NCBI GenBank assembly: GCA_964502525.1
Contig: CAZCXH010000084.1
Location: 1 to 20,158 of the forward strand
Reading direction: 5' to 3'
From: DATLYB01 sp964502525
GTDB taxonomy: Bacteria; Bacteroidota; Bacteroidia; Chitinophagales; CAIOSU01
DNA: 20,158 nucleotides
In this document: positions 13,345 through 20,158 of the stretch, in pieces
How positions within the stretch are numbered: position 1 is the stretch's first letter
Layout of the letters: each line of letters starts with the position of its first letter
Notes under the pieces: generated by a model
Told to the model about the DNA's origin: nothing
Databases searched by the model: none
Seen by the model: only the letters and a program-made list of their open reading frames with translations
Program-made: the position numbers and the translations under genes

Positions 13345-14862
13345 ATGCGAAAATATGATGTGGTAATAATTGGGAGCGGATTGGGCGGACTGATCTGCGG
13401 AAGCGTGCTGAGCGGGGAAGGACTGAGCGTATGCGTGATCGAAAAAAACCGCCAGATAGGAGGCAGCCTTCAAACATTTTCGCGCAACAAGTGCATCATT
13501 GATACAGGCGTTCATTACGTGGGAGGTTTGGACGAGGGGCAAAATCTCAACACGTTTTTCAAATATCTGGGGCTGATGGATAAATTAAAACTGAAGCGCC
13601 TTGATGGCGACTGCTTCGACCTGATCAGCTTTGATACGGATAAAACAGAATATAAATTCGCCCAGGGCTATGACCGATTTCTCGATACGCTGTTGCAATA
13701 TTTTCCGCATGAAAGGAAAGCGCTGACCGGTTATTGCGGGCAATTGCGAAGGATATGCGAAGATTTTCCCATGTACAACGTTCGGTCAGGACGGATGGCT
13801 GACATCAATCCGGAATTCATGGAGACAAGCATTACGGATTTTTTGAAATCAATCACGCCTGACAAAAGACTTCAAAATGTGCTGGCGGGCAACAACCTGC
13901 TCTATGCCGGCATTCCCGGCAGAACGCCTGTCTTTATGCACGCGCTCATTCTTAATTCCTACATACAAAGCTCATGGAAATTCGTTGGCGGCAGTTCTCA
14001 ATTGTCGCTTCAGCTTGCCAGGACAATCACCGATAATGGGGGCGCGATCATGCGAAACAGCAAGGCGGAGCAATTGATTTTCGACAGGGATGGTTTAAAA
14101 AATGTCAGGCTGTCCGATTCCCAGCAAATCGAAGGGAAGTATTTCATCTCCAATATTCATCCTTCGAAAACCCTGCAAATGCTTGAGGCAGGCAGGATAA
14201 GGCCGGCATATAGAAACCGCATCAACAGCCTGCGCAATACCATCTCATCATTCAGCCTCCATCTCATTTTTAACAAAAACTCTTTCCCCTATCTGAATTT
14301 CAACCGTTATCATTTTTCCAGTGAGGATGTTTGGGAAAGCATCCACTACACGGAGTCGTCCTGGCCCGAATCATATATGTTTTGCACGCCCGCTTCCTCA
14401 CATTCCCCCGATTTCGCTGAAAGCGCGGTGGCAATGTGCTACATGCGTCATGAAGAAACTCGGAAATGGGAAAAATCATTCAATACAGATTCTCATGAAG
14501 AAGACCGGGGAGAGGACTATCAGGAATTCAAAATAAAAAAATCCGAAGCCGTATTGGATGCCTTGGAAAAAAAATTTAAAGGAATCAGAAGCAAAGTGAA
14601 GGCATGCTACTCCTCTACGCCATTGACATATCGTGATTACATCGGAGGCAATGATGGCTCCATGTATGGCATCGCGAGGGAAAGCGATAATCCGCTGAAG
14701 ACATTTATCGCTTCAAGAACAAAAATTCCGAATCTGTTGCTGACGGGACAGAATGTTCACTTGGCTCATGGCGTGTTGGGAGTAACTGTTGGAGCGTTGC
14801 TAACTTGCAGCGAAATTATCGGACTTGATTATATGCTTAATAAAATCAGGAATGCGAATTGA
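13345..14862 (+). CDS. FAD-dependent oxidoreductase, CrtI/RetSat (phytoene desaturase / retinol saturase) superfamily, copy 1
   Basis: 505 residues. N-terminal Rossmann dinucleotide fold: YDVVIIGSGLGGLICGSVL (4-22) with GxGxxG, the ribose-binding acid in VCVIEKNRQIGGS, then CIIDTGVHYVGG, a RetSat/CrtISO hallmark. The C-terminal FAD motif is PNLLLTGQNVHLAHGVLGVTVGAL (about 460-485). The family reduces, desaturates or isomerises conjugated polyenes (carotenoids, retinol) and recurs in flexirubin-like clusters, so a polyene or unsaturated acyl substrate is likely here. It starts 9 bp after the exporter fusion and has a paralogue 102 bp downstream, with which it shares about the first 70 residues clearly and the rest more loosely. 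It could act in sequence with, or as a heteromer with, the paralogue. Confidence 0.85.
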   Translation: MRKYDVVIIGSGLGGLICGSVLSGEGLSVCVIEKNRQIGGSLQTFSRNKCIIDTGVHYVGGLDEGQNLNTFFKYLGLMDKLKLKRLDGDCFDLISFDTDKTEYKFAQGYDRFLDTLLQYFPHERKALTGYCGQLRRICEDFPMYNVRSGRMADINPEFMETSITDFLKSITPDKRLQNVLAGNNLLYAGIPGRTPVFMHALILNSYIQSSWKFVGGSSQLSLQLARTITDNGGAIMRNSKAEQLIFDRDGLKNVRLSDSQQIEGKYFISNIHPSKTLQMLEAGRIRPAYRNRINSLRNTISSFSLHLIFNKNSFPYLNFNRYHFSSEDVWESIHYTESSWPESYMFCTPASSHSPDFAESAVAMCYMRHEETRKWEKSFNTDSHEEDRGEDYQEFKIKKSEAVLDALEKKFKGIRSKVKACYSSTPLTYRDYIGGNDGSMYGIARESDNPLKTFIASRTKIPNLLLTGQNVHLAHGVLGVTVGALLTCSEIIGLDYMLNKIRNAN

Positions 14863-14901
14863 TGTTGTGTCAAATCAATTATGCCAAAGGCAGATGTCTC
14901 C

Positions 14902-14947
14902 TGTTTACGGTTTACATTTAAAGAACAACGCACGTAAACCGTAAACA
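14902..14947. repeat. 14-bp perfect inverted repeat between the two oxidoreductase genes
   Basis: TGTTTACGGTTTAC (14902-14915) and its exact inverse GTAAACCGTAAACA (14934-14947), 18-nt loop, followed by another GTAAACC half unit (14949-14955) just before the next ATG. Each arm is itself a tandem GTTTAC-G-GTTTAC. No T-run follows. It is AT-rich, so the hairpin is moderate; it could be a regulator site, an RNA processing or attenuation hairpin, or an interspersed repeat. Confidence 0.65.
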
Positions 14948-14964
14948 TGTAAACCGCAAATGTT

Positions 14965-16614
14965 ATGAAAACCGGAATCTCATATAAGCAAAAATCTGTT
15001 GAAGGAAAATATGATGCGATCATAATCGGATCAGGATTGGGAGGATTATCCACCGCTGCTATCCTGTCGAAGGAAGGGAAGAAAGCGCTGGTTCTTGAAA
15101 AGCACTATACAGCGGGAGGATTCACGCACACGTTCACAAGAAAAGATTACGAATGGGACGTAGGGCTTCACTATGTCGGGAGCGTTGAGAAAAAGGAGAG
15201 AATACTAAGGCGGCTGTTTGATTATGTGACAAACGGTCAATTGGACTGGGCTGATATGGGAGACGTGTATGACAGGATCATCTTTGGGCAGAAGGAATAC
15301 CTGCTGGTGAAGGGTTTGGATAATTTTAAAAATAATCTCAAGGAATATTTTCCGTCACGCAAAGATCAGGATGCGATTGATGATTATACCACCACCGTTT
15401 ATAAAGCTTCGGTTGCCGGAAGGTCGTTCTATGAAGAGAAAGGCTTGTCCCCAATGATCAGTTGGTTAGTCAGCCCTTTCATGAGGATGAATTACCTGAA
15501 ATACGCAAGGCCCACCACCCTGCAGGTGATGCAAAGTATTACAGATAACAAAGAATTGATAGGAGTCCTTACGGGGCAGTACGGAGACTACGGACTTCCC
15601 CCCTCAGAGAGCAGCTTCGCCATGCACGCGATGGTGGTGAAGCATTATTTTAATGGCGGAAGCTACCCTGTTGGAGGCTCCGGGCGCATTGCCTCCACCA
15701 TCGAGCCTGTGATTGAACAGTCTGGCGGAAAGATTTATACCAACGCGGAAGTGTCGGAAATAATAATCAGGGAAGGCAAAGCGGTTGGCGTGAAGATGGC
15801 CGATGGGAATGAGATCATGTCGGATGTCATCGTCAGCGGTGCCGGAATAGAAAACACATATAATTATTTGCTTCCGCAAGACATTTCTGCCGGACTAGGT
15901 TTGAAACAGCAAACGAAGCTGGTGAGACCTTCCGCTTCTCACGTTAGTTTGTATATCGGTCTCAGACATACTGCAAAAGAATTGGGATTGCGAACCGCTA
16001 ACTATTGGATTTATCCTGACAATTACGACCATGATGAAAATCTCAGGAATTTTCTGAAAGACCCATCCGGTCCGTTGCCCGTGACGTATGTTTCATTTCC
16101 TTCAGCCAAGGATCCCGATTTTGAAAACCGCTATCCGGGAAGAAGCACCATCGAGATCATCGGATTCGCCCCTTACCAATGGTTCGAAAAATGGGAAAAC
16201 ACAAAATGGAAAAAGCGCGGTGAAGATTATGAAAAGTTCAAAGAAGAAATTTCGCAACGGCTTTTAGCGCAACTTTACCGTTTTGAGCCGCAGGTGAAGG
16301 GTAAAATTGATACTTATGAATTATCTACCCCGCTGTCAACCCGAAATTTCGCCAATTACCGTCACGGTGAAATTTACGGCATTGCGCATTCTCCCGACCG
16401 ATTCGAGCTGAAATTTCTAAGAGCGCACACGCCAATAAAAAACCTGTTTCTCACAGGCCAGGATATCGTCACGGCTGGCATTGGCGCGGCCCTGTTGAGC
16501 GGAGTTATTACTGCTTCGGCAATCACAAGAAAAAATCTTGGGAAAAAAATCATTATTGAAATGGATCCCGAGGAAGGTTATAGCAAGTATCTACCCTTAA
16601 ATAACCGATACTGA
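14965..16614 (+). CDS. FAD-dependent oxidoreductase, CrtI/RetSat superfamily, copy 2
   Basis: 549 residues from ATG 14965. The FAD/NAD fold is at 17-45 (YDAIIIGSGLGGLSTAAIL, then LVLEKHYTAGGFTHTF), followed by WDVGLHYVGSV, the pattern of retinol saturase-type proteins. A motif GGSYPVGGSGRIASTIEPVI (about 233-252) fits the CrtI/RetSat substrate-side region. The C-terminal FAD motif is NLFLTGQDIVTAGIGAALLSGVITASAI (about 493-520). This copy is longer than its neighbour and closer to classic all-trans-retinol 13,14-reductase annotations. The likely reaction is saturation, desaturation or isomerisation of a conjugated chain. Last gene of the operon; its stop lies within a short CTGATTACC direct repeat, and a convergent cytochrome gene begins 43 bp later. 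Confidence 0.87.
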   Translation: MKTGISYKQKSVEGKYDAIIIGSGLGGLSTAAILSKEGKKALVLEKHYTAGGFTHTFTRKDYEWDVGLHYVGSVEKKERILRRLFDYVTNGQLDWADMGDVYDRIIFGQKEYLLVKGLDNFKNNLKEYFPSRKDQDAIDDYTTTVYKASVAGRSFYEEKGLSPMISWLVSPFMRMNYLKYARPTTLQVMQSITDNKELIGVLTGQYGDYGLPPSESSFAMHAMVVKHYFNGGSYPVGGSGRIASTIEPVIEQSGGKIYTNAEVSEIIIREGKAVGVKMADGNEIMSDVIVSGAGIENTYNYLLPQDISAGLGLKQQTKLVRPSASHVSLYIGLRHTAKELGLRTANYWIYPDNYDHDENLRNFLKDPSGPLPVTYVSFPSAKDPDFENRYPGRSTIEIIGFAPYQWFEKWENTKWKKRGEDYEKFKEEISQRLLAQLYRFEPQVKGKIDTYELSTPLSTRNFANYRHGEIYGIAHSPDRFELKFLRAHTPIKNLFLTGQDIVTAGIGAALLSGVITASAITRKNLGKKIIIEMDPEEGYSKYLPLNNRY

Positions 16615-16638
16615 TTACCGATAACTGATTACTAATAC
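16605..16638. repeat. Short CTGATTAC direct repeats between convergent genes
   Basis: A 14-bp unit CTGATTACCGATAA (16611-16624) is followed directly by CTGATTACTAATAC (16625-16638) and preceded by a partial unit ending CCGATA. The first unit contains the stop codon of the oxidoreductase. No terminator hairpin is seen between the convergent genes here. Confidence 0.5.
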
Positions 16639-16656
16639 TGCTTGCCAATTACCTAC

Positions 16657-17706
16657 CTACTTCCCGTCATCCCCGGCAGCGCTTTGTTTTAGAAGGTAGG
16701 CGGCAAGGTCATCCAGCATGGCATCGGTCAGCTTTTCCTCTGAATAGATGGGCATGTATTGAGGCGTCTTCTTGGAGGATTCCGTTCCGGTTCTCGTTAT
16801 ATTATATATCGAACCGCCATTATTCTTTAAAAAATAACTCACGAGCCATGCGGCATTTTTTTTGCCTTGCGGTGAGAATACGGTTTGGGCAACTCTTCCC
16901 TCCTCGTGGCAGTGCATGCAGCTCTTTTCGAAAATTATTTCACCATAACCGGCATTGCCGTCCTTCCCAAGTTTTCTGCTGCCAACAGGGATGATAGCGG
17001 CAAATGTAGCAGCGTAAGCATTGATGTATTTTGACTTTAACAACGAGATCATTTCTTTTTTATAGTTCGGGTCATCTTTAAATTGGTTTAATCTCTCCAG
17101 TTCCTCACCGGAAAGCGCCAGGTCCCCCAGTTTCAACTGAAGGGAAGCGAAATAATGCAGCACCGATTCCAGTTCCTGATCATTCATGTGACGCCCGGAG
17201 GAACATTCTTTGGAGCAAAGCTGAATGGCTTCTCTCAGGTTGTTGTTGGCTTTTAAGGCAAGTTCGCCATACTTTTTTTCGTAGCCTGTGAACCAGCTCT
17301 CCCGGTTGTAAATTCCAAAAAAAGTTGATGCAGTCATATAGGGAATGTCATTGGACTTGGCATAATCCAACTTGTGATAAGGATCATTATCACTCAGTTC
17401 ATTTGCTTCCCTTGCCACATTGTGGCAATCAGTGCAGACAAAATAACTGGAAATAAGCTGGGTCTTTTCTCCGTTGGGTAACGTGGCGCGTCCTTTTTTA
17501 ACAACCTCCTCACCAATCTTAGCCTTGCCGGGATCTGCGTTTTCAATGTAGTGCAGCGGAGCAGGCTCGCCATATTTGATCAGCAGGCTGCTGACCGAAG
17601 TTTCTTTTGTGATTTCAGGAGAAGTTGCGGATCGGCTGATAAAGTTGCTTACGAAGCCTGTCAGGCTCAAATATGCTGTTATAAGGATAAACACTTTTTT
17701 CATCAC
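16657..17706 (-). CDS. Secreted diheme cytochrome c
   Basis: 349 residues. Signal peptide at 1-27 (KKVFILITAYLSLTGFVSNF). Two c-type heme sites: C91-x-x-C-H95 (CTDCH) and C263-x-x-C-H267 (CMHCH). Candidate axial methionines are Met174 (SGRHMNDQELESVLHYFASL) and Met318 (PQYMPIYSEEKLTDAMLDDLAAYLL), the latter the textbook end of a cytochrome c domain. So there are two cytochrome c domains of about 130 and 100 residues with a linker, acting in the periplasm as electron carrier or oxidase/dehydrogenase partner. Two more cysteines (164, 168, in CSKEC) could form a disulfide and are not a heme site. The domain layout recalls SoxA-like and related diheme cytochromes, but no sox gene is nearby. uvrC lies 164 bp upstream on the same strand; no functional link is evident. 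Confidence 0.88.
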   Translation of the reverse strand: MMKKVFILITAYLSLTGFVSNFISRSATSPEITKETSVSSLLIKYGEPAPLHYIENADPGKAKIGEEVVKKGRATLPNGEKTQLISSYFVCTDCHNVAREANELSDNDPYHKLDYAKSNDIPYMTASTFFGIYNRESWFTGYEKKYGELALKANNNLREAIQLCSKECSSGRHMNDQELESVLHYFASLQLKLGDLALSGEELERLNQFKDDPNYKKEMISLLKSKYINAYAATFAAIIPVGSRKLGKDGNAGYGEIIFEKSCMHCHEEGRVAQTVFSPQGKKNAAWLVSYFLKNNGGSIYNITRTGTESSKKTPQYMPIYSEEKLTDAMLDDLAAYLLKQSAAGDDGK

Positions 17707-17772
17707 GGCAAGATTTTGCTCTAATATACAAATTGTACTTATGCTGTAACCGCACCTTCCCGACCCAACCCG

Positions 17773-17836
17773 ACCTTATTCACCTTATTAACCGTCCGCT
17801 GAAGCGGACGGCAATGAAAACTATCAAAATAAGGTT
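17773..17836. repeat. Decayed third copy of the ACCTTATTACC box repeat with a GC-rich hairpin
   Basis: ACCTTATTCACCTTATTAAC (17773-17792) differs from box A of the 5046-5611 element by one inserted base and one substitution, and AATAAGGTT (17828-17836) matches the opposite outer end. Between them is a perfect 9-bp hairpin CCGTCCGCT-GA-AGCGGACGG (17792-17811). It lies between uvrC (stop 17871) and the cytochrome start, where the hairpin may also end uvrC transcription, though no T-run follows. Confidence 0.55.
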
Positions 17837-17870
17837 GGTTTTTAATCCATAACTCACGTTATATTATTAA

Positions 17871-19757
17871 TTAATCTGAGCCAGAAATAGCGGAATTCAT
17901 TCCACTTTCAAGCGGCAAGCTGCAAGTGCTGCCCTGCTTGAGGCTTGGAGTTTGAAGTGGTTGTTCTTCAGTTTCTTTTTTTGACAGGAACTCCACTACT
18001 TTCTCCGCTTTCGATTTCCCCACCACTTTGGCGATTTCTTCCAGCGATGCCTGCCTGATTTTTTTCTCCGACTTGAAGGTTCTCAGCAATAGTTCACCGG
18101 TCTTTCTTCCGATGCCCTCAATGTCGGTGAGCGATGTTTTCAGCGTGGCGTCATCTCTTTTCTTTTTGTGGAACGTGATGGCAAAGCGGTGGGCTTCATC
18201 ACGGATGCGCTGGATGAGTTTCAGCGCAGGCGAGCGCTTGTCAATGTGCAACGGCAGCGGATCATCGGGGAAATAAATTTCTTCCAGCCGCTTGGCAATG
18301 CCCGCAACCGGAATTTTGCCCTCAAGGTTCAGCTTTGCCAGCGCGCTGCGAGCGGCATTCAACTGCCCCTTTCCCCCGTCAATGATGGTGAGTTGCGGCA
18401 GCGGGGCGTTTTCCTTCAGCAAGCCGTAATACCTGCGGTAAACGATTTCTTCCATCGAGGCGAAATCATCGGGACCGGTGACGGTTTTGATATTGAAATG
18501 GCGGTAATCTTTTTTAGAAGGCTTCCCTTTTTTGAACACCACCATAGCGGCAACGGGGTTGGCGCCCTGGAAATTTGAGTTGTCGAAACATTCAATATGA
18601 ACGGGAAGCGAGGTGAGGCGAAAATCTTTCTGAAGAATCTGTAGCACGTGGTCGCGCTTGGGTTTCCCTTTCTCTGATTCTTTTGTGCTGCGATAATAAG
18701 CCGCATTACTGACCGATAAGTCAAGCAGCTTTTTCTTGTCGCCACGCTGGGGCACGGTAATCTGAATGCTTTCATCGGGCAATGTGATTTCAAATGGAAC
18801 GATCAGCTCCGATGAGGTGCTTTTAAATTCAGTCCGCAATGCCGTGATGGCAAATACAAGCAACTCTTCCAGCGATTCATTCAGCTTTTTGCGCAGCTCG
18901 ATGGTTTTTGTCTGAATGATGCCGCCATTCACCACTTTGAGATAATTGACAAAAGCGCTCTTGTCGAAATCAATGATAGAGAAAACATCTATGTTGTCAA
19001 TCACGGGGCTGACAACCGTTGACTTGCTCTGGTAGTTTTCAAGCGCCTCGATTTTATGTTTGATCTGATGCGCTTTTTCAAATTCAAACTTCTCCGAATA
19101 CTCCTGCATTTGCCTTTTCAGCGCCTGCATCACGGGGCTGATTTGCCCTCTCAGGATGCTGCGGATGTGTGCGATGCTTTCGTTATATGATTCCTCCGAT
19201 TGCCTGTTTTCGCAGGGACCAAGGCAGTTGCCGATGTGATATTCGAGGCATACTTTGTATTTGCCCTCGTCAATTTTTTTTTGTGCAAGGTTGAGATTGC
19301 ATGTGCGCAGGGGGAAAATATTTTGCAGCAGGTGAAGGATGAAACGCGACTTCTTCGCTGAAGTGTAAGGACCGAGGTATTCGGAACCGTCATTGATGAT
19401 GGCGCGCGTGAGGAACACGCGCGGGAACCGCTCCTTTTTGATGCAGATGTGCGGGTATGTTTTGTCATCGCGCAACTGTATGTTGTAGCGCGGCTGGTTT
19501 TCCTTGATGAGCAGGTTTTCCAGCAGCAGCGCATCCGCTTCGGTTTTCACGATGGTGAAATCAATGCGGGCGGCTTTTTTCGCCACCACCCAGGTTTTGA
19601 AATTGTCGTGGTTTTCCTTGAAGTAGGAGGAAACGCGGTTGCGCAGGTTTTTCGCCTTGCCGACATAAATCATTTTATCATTTTCGTCAATGAACTTGTA
19701 GATGCCGGGATCGGTGGGAATGGTGTGCTGAAACGCTTTGAAGGCATCGGGCGACAT
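17871..19757 (-). CDS. uvrC: UvrABC excinuclease subunit C
   Basis: 628 residues, full-length. GIY-YIG endonuclease domain at 13-95 (DPGIYKF, then MIYVGKAKNLRNRVSSYF), which makes the 3' incision in nucleotide excision repair. UVR motif about 195-235 (MQEYSEKFEFEKAHQIKHKIEALENYQ) for UvrB contact. RNase-H-like C-terminal nuclease for the 5' incision: ECFDNSNFQGANPVAAMVVF, TIIDGGKGQL and DEAHRFAITFHKKKR supply the acidic and His residues. Helix-hairpin-helix DNA-binding pair at about 545-590 (LTDIEGIGRKTGELLLRTF, AKVVGKSKAEKVVEFL). An unusual 34-residue polar tail (after ETEEQ) follows the last HhH. The start ATG 19757 is consistent with the family N-terminus. Cytoplasmic; uvrA and uvrB are not in the window. 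Confidence 0.97.
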   Translation of the reverse strand: MSPDAFKAFQHTIPTDPGIYKFIDENDKMIYVGKAKNLRNRVSSYFKENHDNFKTWVVAKKAARIDFTIVKTEADALLLENLLIKENQPRYNIQLRDDKTYPHICIKKERFPRVFLTRAIINDGSEYLGPYTSAKKSRFILHLLQNIFPLRTCNLNLAQKKIDEGKYKVCLEYHIGNCLGPCENRQSEESYNESIAHIRSILRGQISPVMQALKRQMQEYSEKFEFEKAHQIKHKIEALENYQSKSTVVSPVIDNIDVFSIIDFDKSAFVNYLKVVNGGIIQTKTIELRKKLNESLEELLVFAITALRTEFKSTSSELIVPFEITLPDESIQITVPQRGDKKKLLDLSVSNAAYYRSTKESEKGKPKRDHVLQILQKDFRLTSLPVHIECFDNSNFQGANPVAAMVVFKKGKPSKKDYRHFNIKTVTGPDDFASMEEIVYRRYYGLLKENAPLPQLTIIDGGKGQLNAARSALAKLNLEGKIPVAGIAKRLEEIYFPDDPLPLHIDKRSPALKLIQRIRDEAHRFAITFHKKKRDDATLKTSLTDIEGIGRKTGELLLRTFKSEKKIRQASLEEIAKVVGKSKAEKVVEFLSKKETEEQPLQTPSLKQGSTCSLPLESGMNSAISGSD

Positions 19758-19862
19758 GACAGTGGTAAAATTACAGGTTGAGGATTCAAAGGATGGGCGT
19801 TCTGAAAATGAGGAACACGGATGCTCCGCCCCGCGTCAGGGTGAGGGGGTGAAGTTATTACG

Positions 19863-19886
19863 TGCGCTCGCGGGGACGCGAGCGCA
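19863..19886. repeat. GC-rich perfect 10-bp hairpin upstream of the BrnT-like gene
   Basis: TGCGCTCGCG-GGGA-CGCGAGCGCA forms a perfect 10-bp stem with a 4-nt loop in the divergent region between uvrC and the BrnT-like gene. It is flanked by a GC-rich tract (CCCCGCGTCAGGGTGAGGGGG at lower coordinates) unlike the surrounding AT-rich DNA. No T-run follows. Probably an interspersed REP-type palindrome. Confidence 0.6.
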
Positions 19887-19939
19887 GGCGGAAGGGAGGT
19901 CAACTGCCTTACAGGTAATTCCGCTAAATTTCAGCCGCT

Positions 19940-20158
19940 ATGGAATTTATCTGGGATGAAGGCAACATCACGAAAAGCTCACATAAGCATGGCATTTTCC
20001 CATTACAGGCAATGTCAGTTTTCAAGGATAAAAATGCCATCATCTTCCCGGATGAGAAACATTCGGTGGATGAACAGCGTTACAATATCGTTGGCAGGGA
20101 CATTCAGGGCAATCGCATCAAAAATAGGACAAGGGCAAAGGAGCTACTTGAAAAGTAA
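19940..20158 (+). CDS. BrnT-like toxin, C-terminally shortened or degenerate
   Basis: 72 residues ending in TAA exactly at the window edge. The N-terminal part fits BrnT (RelE-fold ribonuclease toxin): FIWDEGNITKSSHKHGI (3-19), AMSVFKDKNAIIFPDEKHSVDEQRYNIVGRD (24-54). BrnT proteins normally continue with a strand of the form GR-hydrophobic-V-T-x-R and IRIISAR, then a KERxxYE helix, to about 90 residues. Here those strands are missing and the text jumps to GNRIKNRTRAKELLEK, whose end resembles the final helix. An internal deletion or combined frameshift would explain this. The usual partner antitoxin BrnA would lie just beyond the right edge and is not visible. No clear promoter is seen; TAAATTTC at 19925-19932 is one base off the -7 consensus. 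Confidence 0.6.
   Translation: MEFIWDEGNITKSSHKHGIFPLQAMSVFKDKNAIIFPDEKHSVDEQRYNIVGRDIQGNRIKNRTRAKELLEK

Noticed and set aside
7934..16614. A complete flexirubin or aryl-polyene cluster, or a carotenoid cluster
   Set aside because: No ketosynthase, acyl carrier protein, ammonia lyase, phytoene synthase or lycopene cyclase is present. Only the tailoring and export functions are seen, so no product is named.
16657..17706. SoxA or cytochrome c peroxidase assignment
   Set aside because: The two CxxCH sites fit a diheme cytochrome, but no sox genes are nearby and peroxidase-specific motifs could not be recognised. Left as a general diheme cytochrome c.

Overview
The window looks like a chromosomal segment of a Bacteroidota bacterium, probably environmental and in the Chitinophagales/Flavobacteriales range. 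Supporting signs are promoter-like elements of the Bacteroidota type (TAnnTTTG with TTG 20 nt upstream), weak or absent Shine-Dalgarno sequences, a LytS-like sensor kinase with FG-GAP repeats, a FabZ-like / GT2-DUF2062 / MMPL-acyltransferase gene set related to flexirubin and aryl-polyene clusters, and a secreted Fn3 protein. No rRNA, tRNA or CRISPR array was found.

Layout. (1) Positions 1-1450, minus strand: the N-terminal part of a secreted Fn3 protein that runs off the left edge, a repeat-rich intergenic region (two copies of a 15-bp-stem hairpin flanking a 120-bp non-autonomous element), and a GC-rich conserved-type hypothetical protein. (2) 1450-1910: an array of TGCA palindromes with a 42-bp (2 x 21) period. 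(3) 1850-5040, an accessory strip: an antitoxin plus YoeB-like toxin pair whose toxin is broken by TGA at a conserved Trp codon, an orphan LuxR-type HTH protein, a secreted thioredoxin-fold protein with a small His-rich membrane protein, a hicB-hicA pair, and a REC-LuxR response regulator. (4) 5046-5611: a 566-bp element with perfect 19-bp terminal inverted repeats and a frameshifted IS200/RAYT-type transposase, lying exactly between the response regulator and (5) a 721-aa LytS-like histidine kinase (5626-7791, minus).

(6) 7934-16614, plus strand: a tight five-gene operon. It encodes a FabZ-like hotdog protein without the usual catalytic Glu, a GT2-DUF2062 glycosyltransferase, a 1281-aa fusion of MMPL exporter, PlsC-type acyltransferase and SAM methyltransferase, and two CrtI/RetSat-type FAD oxidoreductases. 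This resembles the tailoring and export half of a flexirubin/aryl-polyene-like pathway. No ketosynthase, acyl carrier protein or ammonia lyase is present, so the product is unknown and the chain-building genes must be elsewhere or supplied by primary fatty acid synthesis. (7) 16657-19757, minus: a diheme cytochrome c and uvrC. (8) Right edge: a short, C-terminally degenerate BrnT-like toxin.

Main themes. One repeat family (AACCTTATTACC...) occurs as a transposase-carrying element, as a 120-bp derivative with the same internal spacings, and as a decayed copy near uvrC. Several accessory genes are decaying (toxin nonsense mutation, transposase frameshift, shortened BrnT). The lipid/pigment operon is the most likely source of unfamiliar biochemistry.
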